Assembly: GCA_900095095.1 (NCBI GenBank)
Contig: FMBT01000474.1
Location: 1 to 64,000 of the forward strand
Source of the DNA: Fragilariopsis cylindrus CCMP1102
Lineage: Eukaryota > Bacillariophyta > Bacillariophyceae > Bacillariales > Bacillariaceae
Direction: 5' to 3'
Length of the DNA: 64,000 nt
How positions within the stretch are numbered: the first letter of the stretch is position 1; every line of letters begins with the position of its first letter. Both the position numbers and the translations under genes were made by a program. Under the pieces are notes generated by a model. The model was not told where the DNA came from. It saw nothing but the letters and a program-made list of their open reading frames with translations, and made no database searches. Below are positions 54,045 through 63,347 of this stretch, in pieces.

Positions 54045-54314
54045 TTAAGAACTAACTTTTGTTTTAGAATCTCTTCGAAAAGCTGATGTGTCATCGCTCA
54101 AGAATACAGTAAGAATCGAATCATAAAATTCGAATTCCTATTAACTCCCTCCATACTTAGACCATACGCTCTGCAACAGTCGGTATCTGAAGATACTGGC
54201 ATCGAATCCAATCATCATACAATATGCTATAAGCAAAAAATTTCGGATACTGATAAGGACAAAAGGAATCTGAATCAACAGAATAATCAATCAATCAATC
54301 AATCAATCAAAAAA
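54045..54314. promoter_or_regulatory. Upstream region of the acid phosphatase gene
   Basis: The 270 bases between the TIR element and the phosphatase start contain an AATC repeat run (54288-54309) just before the ATG. Any upstream promoter part may have been displaced by the element. Confidence 0.35.
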
Positions 54315-56450
54315 ATGACACGATATTTTTCTTCTTCTTCTTCTTCTCATTCTCCGATTGTCGACATCATGACGGTCATTGTGTTTGGTTGGATGTTCCT
54401 GTTCATTCTTTTCTGTGCAACGTGGACACATAATAACAATATCAATCATCATAACAGCAACGTTGTCGCCATCGATACATCCGCCAATAATGATAATATC
54501 GATTCATTAGTACAATTAAAACATCAAGTGCTGCCATCACCACCATCGTCTACTACATCATTGTCGTATTTGAATTCATCGTTTTCAGTCTTTGATCAAC
54601 GATTATATGAAACACATTTCACTTCACCATACAGTGACTATCCTTGTCAACCAAGAAAAATTCATCTCAGTCCATCCACTGATATCAATCTTGATACTAA
54701 TTTACTGAATATAACCGTCAGTTTTATTCTACCGAACGTTGCGAAACATTGTCACAGCAACAATAACAATAACAATAAGGATAGTAATACCAAGGATAGA
54801 AATAACATACGAACCACGATTACGTATGGTCGAGGAAAGATTACTGAAGGTAGTGTCGTGATTCATTATAGCGACAAAGATGAAAACAAAGATGATGATT
54901 TATATACTATTATTCAATTCAATTATACTAGTCCAAAAACTGGAGAAAAGTATGAAAGTGGTATGATACATCATGTAACATTATCGAATTTACAGGCTGG
55001 TAAACAACGTTACTGGTATCGTATCAGTGTTGTAGAAGAAGAAGAAGAAGAAAGACAACAAAAACGAGGACGACCGCCGCTCACACTACCAGTAATAGTT
55101 CCTTTATTTTACTCACAATATCCACATTTCTTTTTACGTGGAAGTTATAATGATTATTATAATTATGAATTGAAATCGGAACTGGAATCGAATATTAAAC
55201 CATCAACATCATCAACATCATCAACAATGTCAACGTCAACGTCAACGTCAGCAGTACTACTGGGTGAAACACCTCTGTATGAATTCTCTACTCCACCAAT
55301 GTATGGACAACCAACAAGTATTGCATTTATTGGTGATTTAGGACAAACAAAAAATTCGACACGGACTATGGCACGAATTCTTGATGCTGCTACTGCAACA
55401 TCAACATCAACAGTAATGAACGACAATGATCATGATAATAATAGTGATAATAATAATAATAATGATGATCGTGTTGTTACTAATTTATTAATTGCTGGAG
55501 ATTTATCATATGCAGATGGTGATCCTACACGATGGGATTCGTGGTTAGAATTAGCAGAACCATTATTGCGATCAGTACCATTTGCATCGGTACCAGGGAA
55601 TCACGAAATAGAATGTGATCAAGTAACGCATGATGTCTTTGTACCATATGAATCATTTTTTCGGAATCCGAATCGTATTGATACTGCCATTGAATTTCCA
55701 CCATCACAAGATTATATTGATAGCATGACCTATGGCTGTGCCACAAATTCGAATTTTTTAGGACGGTATGACTATGGGAATGCCTATTATTCGTACCGGC
55801 ATGGGTTAGTTCATACAATTATGTTAAATTCCTATACATCAATATTAGATGGTTCGTTACAACGTACATGGTTAACAGAAATTGCATTACCAAATGTAGA
55901 TAAGTCAATAACACCCTGGTTGATTATTGTATTCCATACACCATTATATACAACATTTAAAAGTCATATCAATGAAATCAATCCAACATTAATGAAAGAT
56001 AGTGGTATACGACAATTATTCCAACGATATAAAGTTAATTTAGTTATCTCTGGACATGATCATGCATATATGAGAACTAAACCATTAAATCCGAATGGTA
56101 GTGTCGCGGAAAGTAAAGCAGGACCAATATTTTGGACACTTGGTGCTGGTGGTAATCGTGAAGGGCATTCGGAATACATAAATCCAATTCAGCAAGAAGA
56201 CTGGGTAGATAAACGTGACGATGATGAATTTGGATTTGGTCTTTTCTTTGCACAGAATTATACCCATGCACACATACAATGGATGCGTGATGATGATAAT
56301 AATAATGCTACTACTGATGTCGATAATGAATATGATAACAATAATAGTATCGGTGGTCCTACAAGTACAAGTTCCGTTGTTGTCAGAGATAGTTTATGGA
56401 TCGAGAACTATTACTATGACCGTGACGTCGATGCTACAAATGACGAATAG
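54315..56450 (+). CDS. Purple acid phosphatase (metallophosphoesterase)
   Basis: The 711-residue single frame has a membrane or signal segment at about residues 17-38 (IVDIMTVIVFGWMFLFILFC), then a fibronectin-like N-domain (GSVVIHYSDKDE; YESGMIHHVTLSNLQAGKQR, YWYRISV). The metal-binding motifs follow in order: IAFIGDLGQT (near residue 336), LIAGDLSYADGDPTRWDSWL (near 394), SVPGNHEIECD (near 427), IIVFHTPLY (near 538) and ISGHDHAYMRTKP (near 578), with GAGGNREGH after it. These match the five blocks of high-molecular-weight purple acid phosphatases, secreted or vacuolar Fe-metal enzymes that release phosphate from organic esters. Block five reads GHDHAYMR where plant enzymes usually have GHVHAYER. 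Confidence 0.9.
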   Translation: MTRYFSSSSSSHSPIVDIMTVIVFGWMFLFILFCATWTHNNNINHHNSNVVAIDTSANNDNIDSLVQLKHQVLPSPPSSTTSLSYLNSSFSVFDQRLYETHFTSPYSDYPCQPRKIHLSPSTDINLDTNLLNITVSFILPNVAKHCHSNNNNNNKDSNTKDRNNIRTTITYGRGKITEGSVVIHYSDKDENKDDDLYTIIQFNYTSPKTGEKYESGMIHHVTLSNLQAGKQRYWYRISVVEEEEEERQQKRGRPPLTLPVIVPLFYSQYPHFFLRGSYNDYYNYELKSELESNIKPSTSSTSSTMSTSTSTSAVLLGETPLYEFSTPPMYGQPTSIAFIGDLGQTKNSTRTMARILDAATATSTSTVMNDNDHDNNSDNNNNNDDRVVTNLLIAGDLSYADGDPTRWDSWLELAEPLLRSVPFASVPGNHEIECDQVTHDVFVPYESFFRNPNRIDTAIEFPPSQDYIDSMTYGCATNSNFLGRYDYGNAYYSYRHGLVHTIMLNSYTSILDGSLQRTWLTEIALPNVDKSITPWLIIVFHTPLYTTFKSHINEINPTLMKDSGIRQLFQRYKVNLVISGHDHAYMRTKPLNPNGSVAESKAGPIFWTLGAGGNREGHSEYINPIQQEDWVDKRDDDEFGFGLFFAQNYTHAHIQWMRDDDNNNATTDVDNEYDNNNSIGGPTSTSSVVVRDSLWIENYYYDRDVDATNDE

Positions 56451-56547
56451 ACGGGACGACTCGACTCGCACACGTAGTATTTATTTTCTTTTAAAGACTG
56501 CAATTTAAAAAAATATTTAAGCATAATGCTACGTTTTTGTTCTCTTT

Positions 56548-56611
56548 TTCAGTAGGCAGAATTTGTATATAATAATATTCATATTAATACCAAGATTTCT
56601 ACCTACGTCAT
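56548..56611 (-). promoter_or_regulatory. SECIS-like element in the 3' flank of the CobB/CbiA gene
   Basis: On the minus strand, ATGAC (56611-56607) is followed at once by GTAGGTAGAA (56606-56597). After a 35-base A/T-rich loop comes TTCTGCCTAC (56561-56552) and then TGAA (56551-56548). The two 10-mers pair fully with one G-U pair. ATGAC and TGAA align as the non-Watson-Crick quartet of a eukaryotic SECIS, and AAA comes ten bases after ATGA, where the conserved apical A pair is expected. TAATA and TATTA in the loop can form a small extra hairpin, as in form II elements. GTTC and GAAC outside could form the basal helix. It lies about 75 bases past the last stop of the CobB/CbiA frame. Confidence 0.5.
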
Positions 56612-56684
56612 TAAAGTAGGAACGAATGACGCTGTGATCATGATGTCTCGTGAATATCCTTCTACTAGTAGTTCCAAATAGTTC

Positions 56685-58220
56685 CTAGTAGTAGCATACA
56701 AGATCGTCGCTAAAATCCATTGACAACCTTTTAAAGTGTGTAGATTTTGACGAAGAAAATAGCCTCGCTATTGCCTCAGGATTGGATGGGAAGAACATAT
56801 GTAGATATGTTGCGGTTAATGAGCCGTAACGATATACAGCTTCTCCTGGATAACTAGATTTCTGACGAATACCATGAGAGTAAGGTTCGGGAGTGTTATC
56901 ACTTCGGGACTTATGATGAGCATGGGCACGGACCTTACCCTCAGGAAGAGGTACCGTTTGCATTCCCTGTCATCCACCTTTACTTTTCATAGTTCCTACT
57001 CCTGGTATCAGTCCTGTCATACACCATGTGTTGTCATGTAAGTCAATAAGAGTCTCCATGCAGTAAAGAAAGCCACCACATTCAGCTAGAATAGGATTCC
57101 CTTCCTTATGGAAACTTCGTAATGATAATAACATATTGATATTCCCGGATAGTTCTTTTGCATATACTTCAGGATATCCTCCTGGCAGCCAAAGAGCGTT
57201 TGCTTCTAACGGAATTGAATCATCGTGGATAGGTGAAAAGTAGCATATTGATGCACCCATATCTTTCAGAAGTGTAATATTAGCAGTATATGTAAAGCTG
57301 AAAGCATCATCCTTTGCAATGGCGATTGTTATACCCATTAGTTGCTTAGAACTTATGGTCGTAGTGTCAATGAGCTGCGACGGAGGATGAAAGGTCACAT
57401 GCTTGAGGCGATCAATATGTGTCAATATACCTGATTCCTCTAGTAGATCCGCTCCCGCTATAAGGCATTGTTCAGTAAAATTTTCACCCATTTCAGATGG
57501 TTGTACTAAACCAAGGTGACGTTCCGGAAGTTTCACGGCATCCGTACGTTTTAGTGCAGCTAGAAGTGGTAGATCATCGGGAAGTTCATCTCGAACCAAC
57601 TTTGCATGGTAGTTGCTACCACAATAATTAGCAATAACACCAATCATAGTAAAGTCATCTCGATAATTACGTAATCCAACTGCAATTGCTGCTGCTGTTT
57701 GTGCCATCGCTGAGATGTTCATAATCAGAACTACCGGTATACCAAATTTTGCAGCAAGGTCAGCACTCGATGGTGTGCCATCGAACAATCCCATTGCACC
57801 CTCAATCAATATAATATCTGCCTTGCCTTTGGACACAGCACGAAAAAGTTCTAGTCGACACCATTCTTCTCCAGCCATCCATAAATCAAGCTGGACAACT
57901 GGCGTAGTCGATCCACGTTCTAGAATTTGTGGATCAAGATAATCTGGACCAAATTTGAATATTCGTACAGTTTTACCATTGCGATGAAGTAGACGTGCAA
58001 GTGATGCAGTGATCGTCGTTTTACCCTGTCCCGATGCTGGTGCGGATATGAACAGGGCGGGACAACTCAAAGGAGTAGCAGTAGCAGTAGCAGTAGCAGT
58101 AGCAGTAGTACTGTTGCTAGTACTGTTGCTAGTACTGTTGCTAGTACTGTTGCTACTACTGCCGTCGGGTGCTGATGTCTGCTCGTGATCATCGCTCATC
58201 GTCGTATGTGTTAACAGCAT
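56685..58220 (-). CDS. Cobyrinate a,c-diamide synthase family protein (CobB/CbiA) with in-frame TGA
   Basis: The start is ATG 58220 (MLLTHTTMSDDHE); the longer frame starts at GTG. After an Asn/Ser/Thr then Ala/Thr repeat, the P-loop ATPase domain begins: LFISAPASGQGKTTITASLA, KFGPDYLDP, LIEGAMGLFDGT. The glutaminase half follows: LWLPGGYPE and ILAECGGFLYC with the nucleophile Cys (near residue 378). TGA at 56970-56972 is codon 417. The frame then continues QGMQTVPLPEGKVRAHAHHK, with the expected catalytic His, and EAVYRYGSLTATYLHMFFPS NP as a family-typical end, to TAG at 56685. The full length would be 511 residues. The enzyme amidates cobyrinate side chains in B12 synthesis with glutamine and ATP. 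It is most similar in pattern to bacterial forms, so transfer is likely. Without read-through the glutaminase His is lost. Confidence 0.85.
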
Positions 58221-58727
58221 GTCCACGCCACACCCATAATCATGCACAGCACGACTCGACACCGACACGCCCTAAAAGAATTGTCGAGATTCCCTCTCTT
58301 CTTGTGAAAATTGATGATCACTATGAGGCGGAGCGAGTATCGAATGGTCTTTGATTGCTCTGATGGTTGATCTACTGAAGTATGCTCGAAGATCGAAGAG
58401 CAGAATAGAGCGAAGAGCATCATTAAAAATTCGAAAATTTGAAAATTGCATCGTTGCATAGTCATTCACTATAATTCGCTCAGTCACTAGTTCCTATCTA
58501 TGCAACGGTTGTATGTATGCTAATGAGGTATAAAGGTATGAACGAAAATAGAAAACAAAATGAAGAATCAATCAATCATTTATTGTTCAATCCAGTGACG
58601 ACGTGACGATGTTGCAAAAATCTGCATAAAAGAAGCGACACCAAACCTAGCTGGAGCAGCAGTGAAGAAGGGAGGTATAGTTTGAACACAAATACAATTC
58701 AATCGAATGTGACAAGAAAATTACGCA
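58221..58727. promoter_or_regulatory. Divergent intergenic region between CobB/CbiA and ankyrin-like genes
   Basis: The 507 bases have no frame with coding character. AATC/ATCA runs lie near 58565-58580. No specific promoter element was assigned. Confidence 0.4.
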
Positions 58728-59870
58728 ATGAATAACAAATACAACGTCCGAGCGATTAGAGATGAATTGGATACATATATTCGATGTAATGCTTGGAACA
58801 AGTTTCGTAAGAGATTTGTATCACTACTTTCAGTCGAAGGCAATGATGGACAGCAACAACAGCAACAACAGCGGTCATCACTTTGTCGCGCCGTAATCGA
58901 ATACAGCAATAATAAATGTTCCTTTAATAACTATAATAAAGGAAATACTACTACAACAGGCAGGAATTCTCTATTGCATGTGTTATGCCGTCGTTTTAAT
59001 TCATCACCTGAACATCCTGTTCCAATGGATATGATTGAATTGATCGGTCAAACATGTCCAAAATTGTTCTCAAAAAGTATCATCTCGGACGTCGACACAC
59101 CAGCAAAATCACCATTCATGATATTACTAGATCGAGGTGCGCCACCATTCTTAATTGAACGGATAATTCAAATTCTGTACGATTACGATAAGAATAATCA
59201 CAATCACAATGATCGCGACGGCGACGGCGACGACAATATAATCAAACCAATCTCAAAGATTAGGAATAAGAATAAGAACAAAAATAATGTTCTGCCTCCG
59301 AGTCTTGTTATGCAATGCTTGGTCGGGAAGGACAGTAAAGGTAACACTCCGTTATTACACGCCATCAAATATCAGGATTGTCCCGATATGTTACGAACAC
59401 TCGTAGAATATGATAAATACGGACAATCACTCCTAATAACTAGTAGAAAAGGTCAGATACCATTGTATTACCTTGTTCAACAGGCAATGAGAGAACTAGG
59501 ACAATATTATAATATATCATCAAGAACAACAACGGTATTGTTTGACACAACGCAACTACCTGAGAACTTAGTTTACATGTTACGGAAAACACAACGTGCT
59601 ATCTACGTTGAACAGCATGGGACGAGTCATAATTTTGATTTGGATTTGGATTCTGATTCCAATCGAGTGGGAGGAAGATACGATGATCATGACGTCGACG
59701 ACGACGACAACGAATGTCACGACTACGATTTTAATGACGATGGCAATTTCAATGATGACGACAACGATAACGATGACGATGACAACGGTGTGCTGTTCGA
59801 AAGATCTACGACACACCGCCAATCCGTGGATAGCGTGCTGGTCTTCCAGGCCGCTATATGTTGTGTATAG
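58728..59870 (+). CDS. Ankyrin-like repeat protein, N-terminal part up to an in-frame TAG
   Basis: The 380-residue frame starts MNNKYNVRAIRDELDTYIRC. Ankyrin-type loops and helices are seen in GRNSLLHVLCRRFNSSPEHP, TPAKSPFMILLDRGAPPFLI, DSKGNTPLLHAIKYQDCPDM and RKGQIPLYYLVQQAMRELGQ. Asp/Asn/Lys-rich inserts separate them. TAG at 59868-59870 ends the frame after QAAICCV, but the frame stays open on the other side and continues as more ankyrin sequence (59871-60875). A 33-base or 46-base GT-AG excision would be too short for a usual intron. Such proteins bind other proteins; the partner is unknown. Confidence 0.7.
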   Translation: MNNKYNVRAIRDELDTYIRCNAWNKFRKRFVSLLSVEGNDGQQQQQQQRSSLCRAVIEYSNNKCSFNNYNKGNTTTTGRNSLLHVLCRRFNSSPEHPVPMDMIELIGQTCPKLFSKSIISDVDTPAKSPFMILLDRGAPPFLIERIIQILYDYDKNNHNHNDRDGDGDDNIIKPISKIRNKNKNKNNVLPPSLVMQCLVGKDSKGNTPLLHAIKYQDCPDMLRTLVEYDKYGQSLLITSRKGQIPLYYLVQQAMRELGQYYNISSRTTTVLFDTTQLPENLVYMLRKTQRAIYVEQHGTSHNFDLDLDSDSNRVGGRYDDHDVDDDDNECHDYDFNDDGNFNDDDNDNDDDDNGVLFERSTTHRQSVDSVLVFQAAICCV

Positions 59871-60875
59871 TATCTAAACGAACGTCATCGAGTATCTCTT
59901 TTCAGATGGTTGTTAATGTTACTATTGGAGGAAGACTTTACAGCTGTAGATAATGATGGGAATACATACCAGCATCTTATTTGTTATGCGCACGAAAGCC
60001 AATGCTTCATAGGTGACGATAAAAACGATGGTGATAATAATATGACCTTGAACAGTAACAATAACAGCAACAGCAACAGCAATGACGAAAACAACAATAG
60101 CAGTACAAGCCTACTACAATTTTTGACTAGTAAACATCCAGAGAGTTTATCAATGTATAATAATGATGGGAAGATACCTTTACATGTCGGTATCGAGCAG
60201 AAAAAGGACTGGAAGTATTTGGAATATCTAATCCGTTTAGCCCCAGAATCAGGGCGAATACCGACTACACGTACCGTTACTACTACTACACGCCATATGC
60301 GGTCGTGGTCGCATTCGCCATTGTCGTCCTTCTCTCGGGAAAAACAGTTTCAACAACATCAACAGCAAAATCAACAAATGGGGGGTCAACTTCCACTCCA
60401 CTTGGTGTTATTACAATATAATGGTGGTAGTTGTGATGATCATCGCCGTTATGATAGAAACAAGTCATCATCTACATCGGCGTCCAACAATAGTTGCAAT
60501 GCTAGTATTCATACTACTACTGAGACTACTACAAACACTTATTACAACGCAAAGGAAACAATTATTGGCTTATGGAAGATTTATCCAGAGGCAGCACTGA
60601 TGAAAGATCCGACCACAAACCTTTACCCATTTCAATCTTTGGCGGCGGCGTCGGTATCATCCCCATCAGTAGCATCATCATCATCGCCGTCTTCTAGCAC
60701 CAAGCGAAAGAATAACGGAAGAAAATCGAGACCCAGTACTAACAATATTAGCGGCAGTATAGAACAAACGACGATGATGATGACGGAGATGATAGACAAT
60801 CAATCGAAGGAGCAGCTCTCTTTAGTATACCAATTTCTCAGAGAGGCACCGGAAGTCCTACAATTGTTAATCTAA
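59871..60875 (+). CDS. Ankyrin-like repeat protein, C-terminal part in the same frame
   Basis: Directly after the TAG the frame reads YLNERHRVSLFRWLLMLLLE, EDFTAVDNDGNTYQHLICYA, LTSKHPESLSMYNNDGKIPL, HVGIEQKKDWKYLEYLIRLA, and later GGQLPLHLVLLQYNGGS. The DNxGN and NDGKIPLH elements are ankyrin beta-turns, as in the upstream half. The two halves together give 716 codons including the TAG. The tail is Ser/Thr/Asn-rich and ends LSLVYQFLREAPEVLQLLI. A pseudogene, allelic stop or sequence error is likely. Confidence 0.65.
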   Translation, partial: YLNERHRVSLFRWLLMLLLEEDFTAVDNDGNTYQHLICYAHESQCFIGDDKNDGDNNMTLNSNNNSNSNSNDENNNSSTSLLQFLTSKHPESLSMYNNDGKIPLHVGIEQKKDWKYLEYLIRLAPESGRIPTTRTVTTTTRHMRSWSHSPLSSFSREKQFQQHQQQNQQMGGQLPLHLVLLQYNGGSCDDHRRYDRNKSSSTSASNNSCNASIHTTTETTTNTYYNAKETIIGLWKIYPEAALMKDPTTNLYPFQSLAAASVSSPSVASSSSPSSSTKRKNNGRKSRPSTNNISGSIEQTTMMMTEMIDNQSKEQLSLVYQFLREAPEVLQLLI

Positions 60876-61102
60876 TATTATATCTTGAATATATGAACAC
60901 ATACGTCAACATCCGCGCCTGCACCGAATCATTTCCTTGATATTGTTGTGGTATGAGATCAATAGTAGGAATAATCTTCCATCCAATACCCGGCCTTTTA
61001 AAATCCTTGTAGATTTTTTTCGAAACAAGTGTTAAATTCATAAGTTCTTGATTGTTGTGTATGTCCTAAATAGTTTAAAAAAATACCCACACGAAGAGGG
61101 TA

Positions 61103-61291
61103 CTATTGAAAATCCATATATGTTAATGGTGGCATCTTATCATTCGATGATGATGCCTTTAATTGTGGTATCTCTTCATTCGATGATGATGCCTTTTGTT
61201 TTTTACCTGCATTAGCAGTGAGACGATACGGTGGACGTTTGTATATTTCTCCTAATTTCTCCGATTGTGACGAGGATAACGACGAGGACAT
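61103..61291 (-). CDS. Possible small basic protein or terminal exon
   Basis: The 62-residue frame starts at ATG 61291 (MSSSLSSSQSEKLGEIYKRP) and contains a short internal duplication (KASSSNEEIPQL and KASSSNDKMPPL). The duplication is also visible in DNA as two CATTCGATGATGATGCC words at 61141 and 61177. No upstream exon was identified. Real status is uncertain. Confidence 0.3.
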   Translation of the reverse strand: MSSSLSSSQSEKLGEIYKRPPYRLTANAGKKQKASSSNEEIPQLKASSSNDKMPPLTYMDFQ

Positions 61292-61611
61292 GCTACTATA
61301 TACTTCTCTTTGCTCTGATTCCTACAGTAATCGTCGGCTGCTACTGAGGTAACGACGACACCTTGTAGGACCACAACACCAGGACAATAACAAGATCCAT
61401 CTTCAATCTCTCAAATCGCATTGCTTCACATTTTGAAATCGAACAAAATTGGTGATCTTTGAGCCAGAATTTCGGGGCACGATTTTTGCCCCCTTTTTGG
61501 GAGATTTTTTTAATAACAAATCCAATGTACAAGTTGAATAGGTCCTACGTATACTGTGAGTACTGTACAACAAGCACCTCACACGGGACCCATTGTAATT
61601 TGAATCCCCAA

Positions 61612-61815
61612 GCGGTGGGATTCGATTCTCTGAAGGGAACGCCGCTGTACAGTAGAAAAAAAAAACGATAGTCCGGACGTCCTCGGTCGGACAGTGGGAG
61701 TGAAAAATCATCATAAACTCGATAGCGGTGGGATTCAACTCTATTAAGTGATCGCCGCTTCAGAAAAAAATGACATTCCGGACGTCCTCGGTTTGAGACG
61801 GTGGAAGTAAAATGT
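61612..61815. repeat. Two tandem units, period 113 bp
   Basis: GCGGTGGGATTC starts at 61612 and 61725. Both units continue with AACTCT/GATTCT, an A run, TCCGGACGTCCTCGGT and GTGGAAGTaaaA-type ends. The match is interrupted by small indels. Confidence 0.75.
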
Positions 61816-62160
61816 TATTATTTTGAGACGGCCTCCACGACCAAAATCAACAAAACATAGGAGGAGTGGATCTTGCTTTCTCTTCGATTTATAAAGGTAG
61901 GAATTGGGTACAAGGATCTAGTAGGAATTCAACGTAAGTAACGTAAGCAACAATTAGCTCACGACCCCTCATCGATCGAGTATTGTATACCACTCATAAA
62001 ATCAAAATTGATCTCGATCAAAACACAGCAGCAGCAACAGCAACAACAACAACAACATTGTATTGATTCCTTTCTTTACTTTACTTTACTCTACTCTAAT
62101 TCTATTACACTTTTAACCTATTCTTTCTTCAAACGAACAACGAACAACGAACAACGACAA

Positions 62161-63347
62161 ATGATGATGATCTCTAATAAGAACATGTTTGTATCCTTCC
62201 TTTTCTCTTCTACAATTTTGGTCGGTCTCGGTCCTAATCTTGGCATTACCTCTACATCGTCTCTTTCTTCCTACGTTGTCAATGCTGACTTTACCTGTAA
62301 GACGGAATTGGATTTCCATACATGGGAAAAAGAAAAAGAACAACGTCACATTCCAGGAAAACAAACATTCGAACAGATTGCTACAATTTTAATGGAAACA
62401 TTCAATGAAGCGTACAGTGATTCGAATGGTCCTCGCATGAGTAGTGATACTTTCGCTTCTGTAAGTTTGTCAATGTTCTTCTTCGTCGTCGTCTTTGTCG
62501 AATGTTTTGTTCTGCGTTGCTACTCGATACTTGTTGTTGTTGTTGGTGTTGTTGTTGTTGCCTTACTTCCAAACACTAACATCGACTCACGATACCATCC
62601 GTTCCGTTCCGTTCCTTCTTTTTTCCTAAATTCATTTTTCATTTTTATTTCATTTTGATTCATTGATTCGAACGTACCCAGTATCAACTGGAACACGATG
62701 ATGACCCATTTAATGCTGATGTCGATATCGATATCGATGCTGACGTCGCCGCCGTTATGACTACAGGCCGCCACCGTCATCGTGGCCTTCGTTCTTCTAC
62801 TACTCTTGCTATTGCGACCGACGAAGTCGATGGTGATGGACTTGGACCTGAACTACGCACTACCGGTACTAGTCTCTCTCGATACCAGCCTCGGTGGGCT
62901 CCTAAAAGATGTCCTCCACGCTCTCAAAGATGTCGTCAGGCGCAAGTGATGAAAATGCTGAGTCGCTATCATATGAAACCGACGTACGAAAGTGGTCGGT
63001 GTGATTTTTTTTGTAGAGATGATGATGATAGTGCGGAAATGGAGAGTGAGGCAATCATCAACCTTCCTCTTCTTCTTAGCGATGCATCTACTATTACTTC
63101 TTTAAATTCGCCTGCACTCAAGAAATGGGAAGATCTCGCTTGTCAGAAAGTCAAAGACGAGATCGATGATTATTCTTATGGAAGTATTGAAGATTGTTCA
63201 ATTATTCTTACTGATTGTGAAGACGTCAACGACCACGAAGATCTCGAAGATGCTGCTGATGTTGGTGGTGTTACCTACGTTGTTACCGACAATCGTGATG
63301 TTGTTGAAGATTCTGATATCTTGTATTCTTTCACGATGCTTGATTGA
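62161..63347 (+). CDS. Secreted protein of unknown function
   Basis: Exons 62161-62460 and 62682-63347 flank a 221-base GTAAGT...CCAG intron (phase 0). The join is SDTFAS-YQLEHDDDPFNAD, giving 321 residues. ATG 62161 is the first of a pair after a CAA-rich leader. Residues 1-40 (MFVSFLFSSTILVGLGPNLG) form a signal peptide, with a likely cut near VVNA-DF. The first exon holds KTFEQIATILMETFNEAYSD-like helical sequence. The second has a basic Arg-rich part (RYQPRWAPKRCPPRSQRCRQ) and an acidic C-terminus with several Cys. No family is recognised. Export to the cell surface or frustule is possible but unproven. Confidence 0.65.

Larger units (their letters stand above)
60876..62160. other. Gene-poor stretch with small frame and a 113-bp repeat
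   Basis: It includes a minus-strand frame of 62 residues at 61103-61291 (SEKLGEIYKRPPYRLTANAG with two KASSSN(E/D) units), which could be a lone small gene or exon, and the tandem repeat at 61612-61815. CAG/CAA runs (62028-62055) lie in the probable 5' leader of the next gene. Confidence 0.4.

Noticed and set aside
56450-56684. The 3' hairpin as only a shared transcription end of convergent genes
   Set aside because: It is not fully excluded, but a plain terminator would not be expected to carry the ATGAC/TGAA quartet and correctly spaced AAA, so the SECIS reading is kept as the lead.
58221-58268. Longer CobB/CbiA start (VSVSSRAV)
   Set aside because: It begins with GTG. The first ATG is at 58220, and the extra residues add nothing family-like.
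61590-61660. tRNA gene suggested by GGGATTCGATTCTCT
   Set aside because: The T-arm-like word is part of the 113-base repeat. No acceptor, D or anticodon arms could be folded around it.
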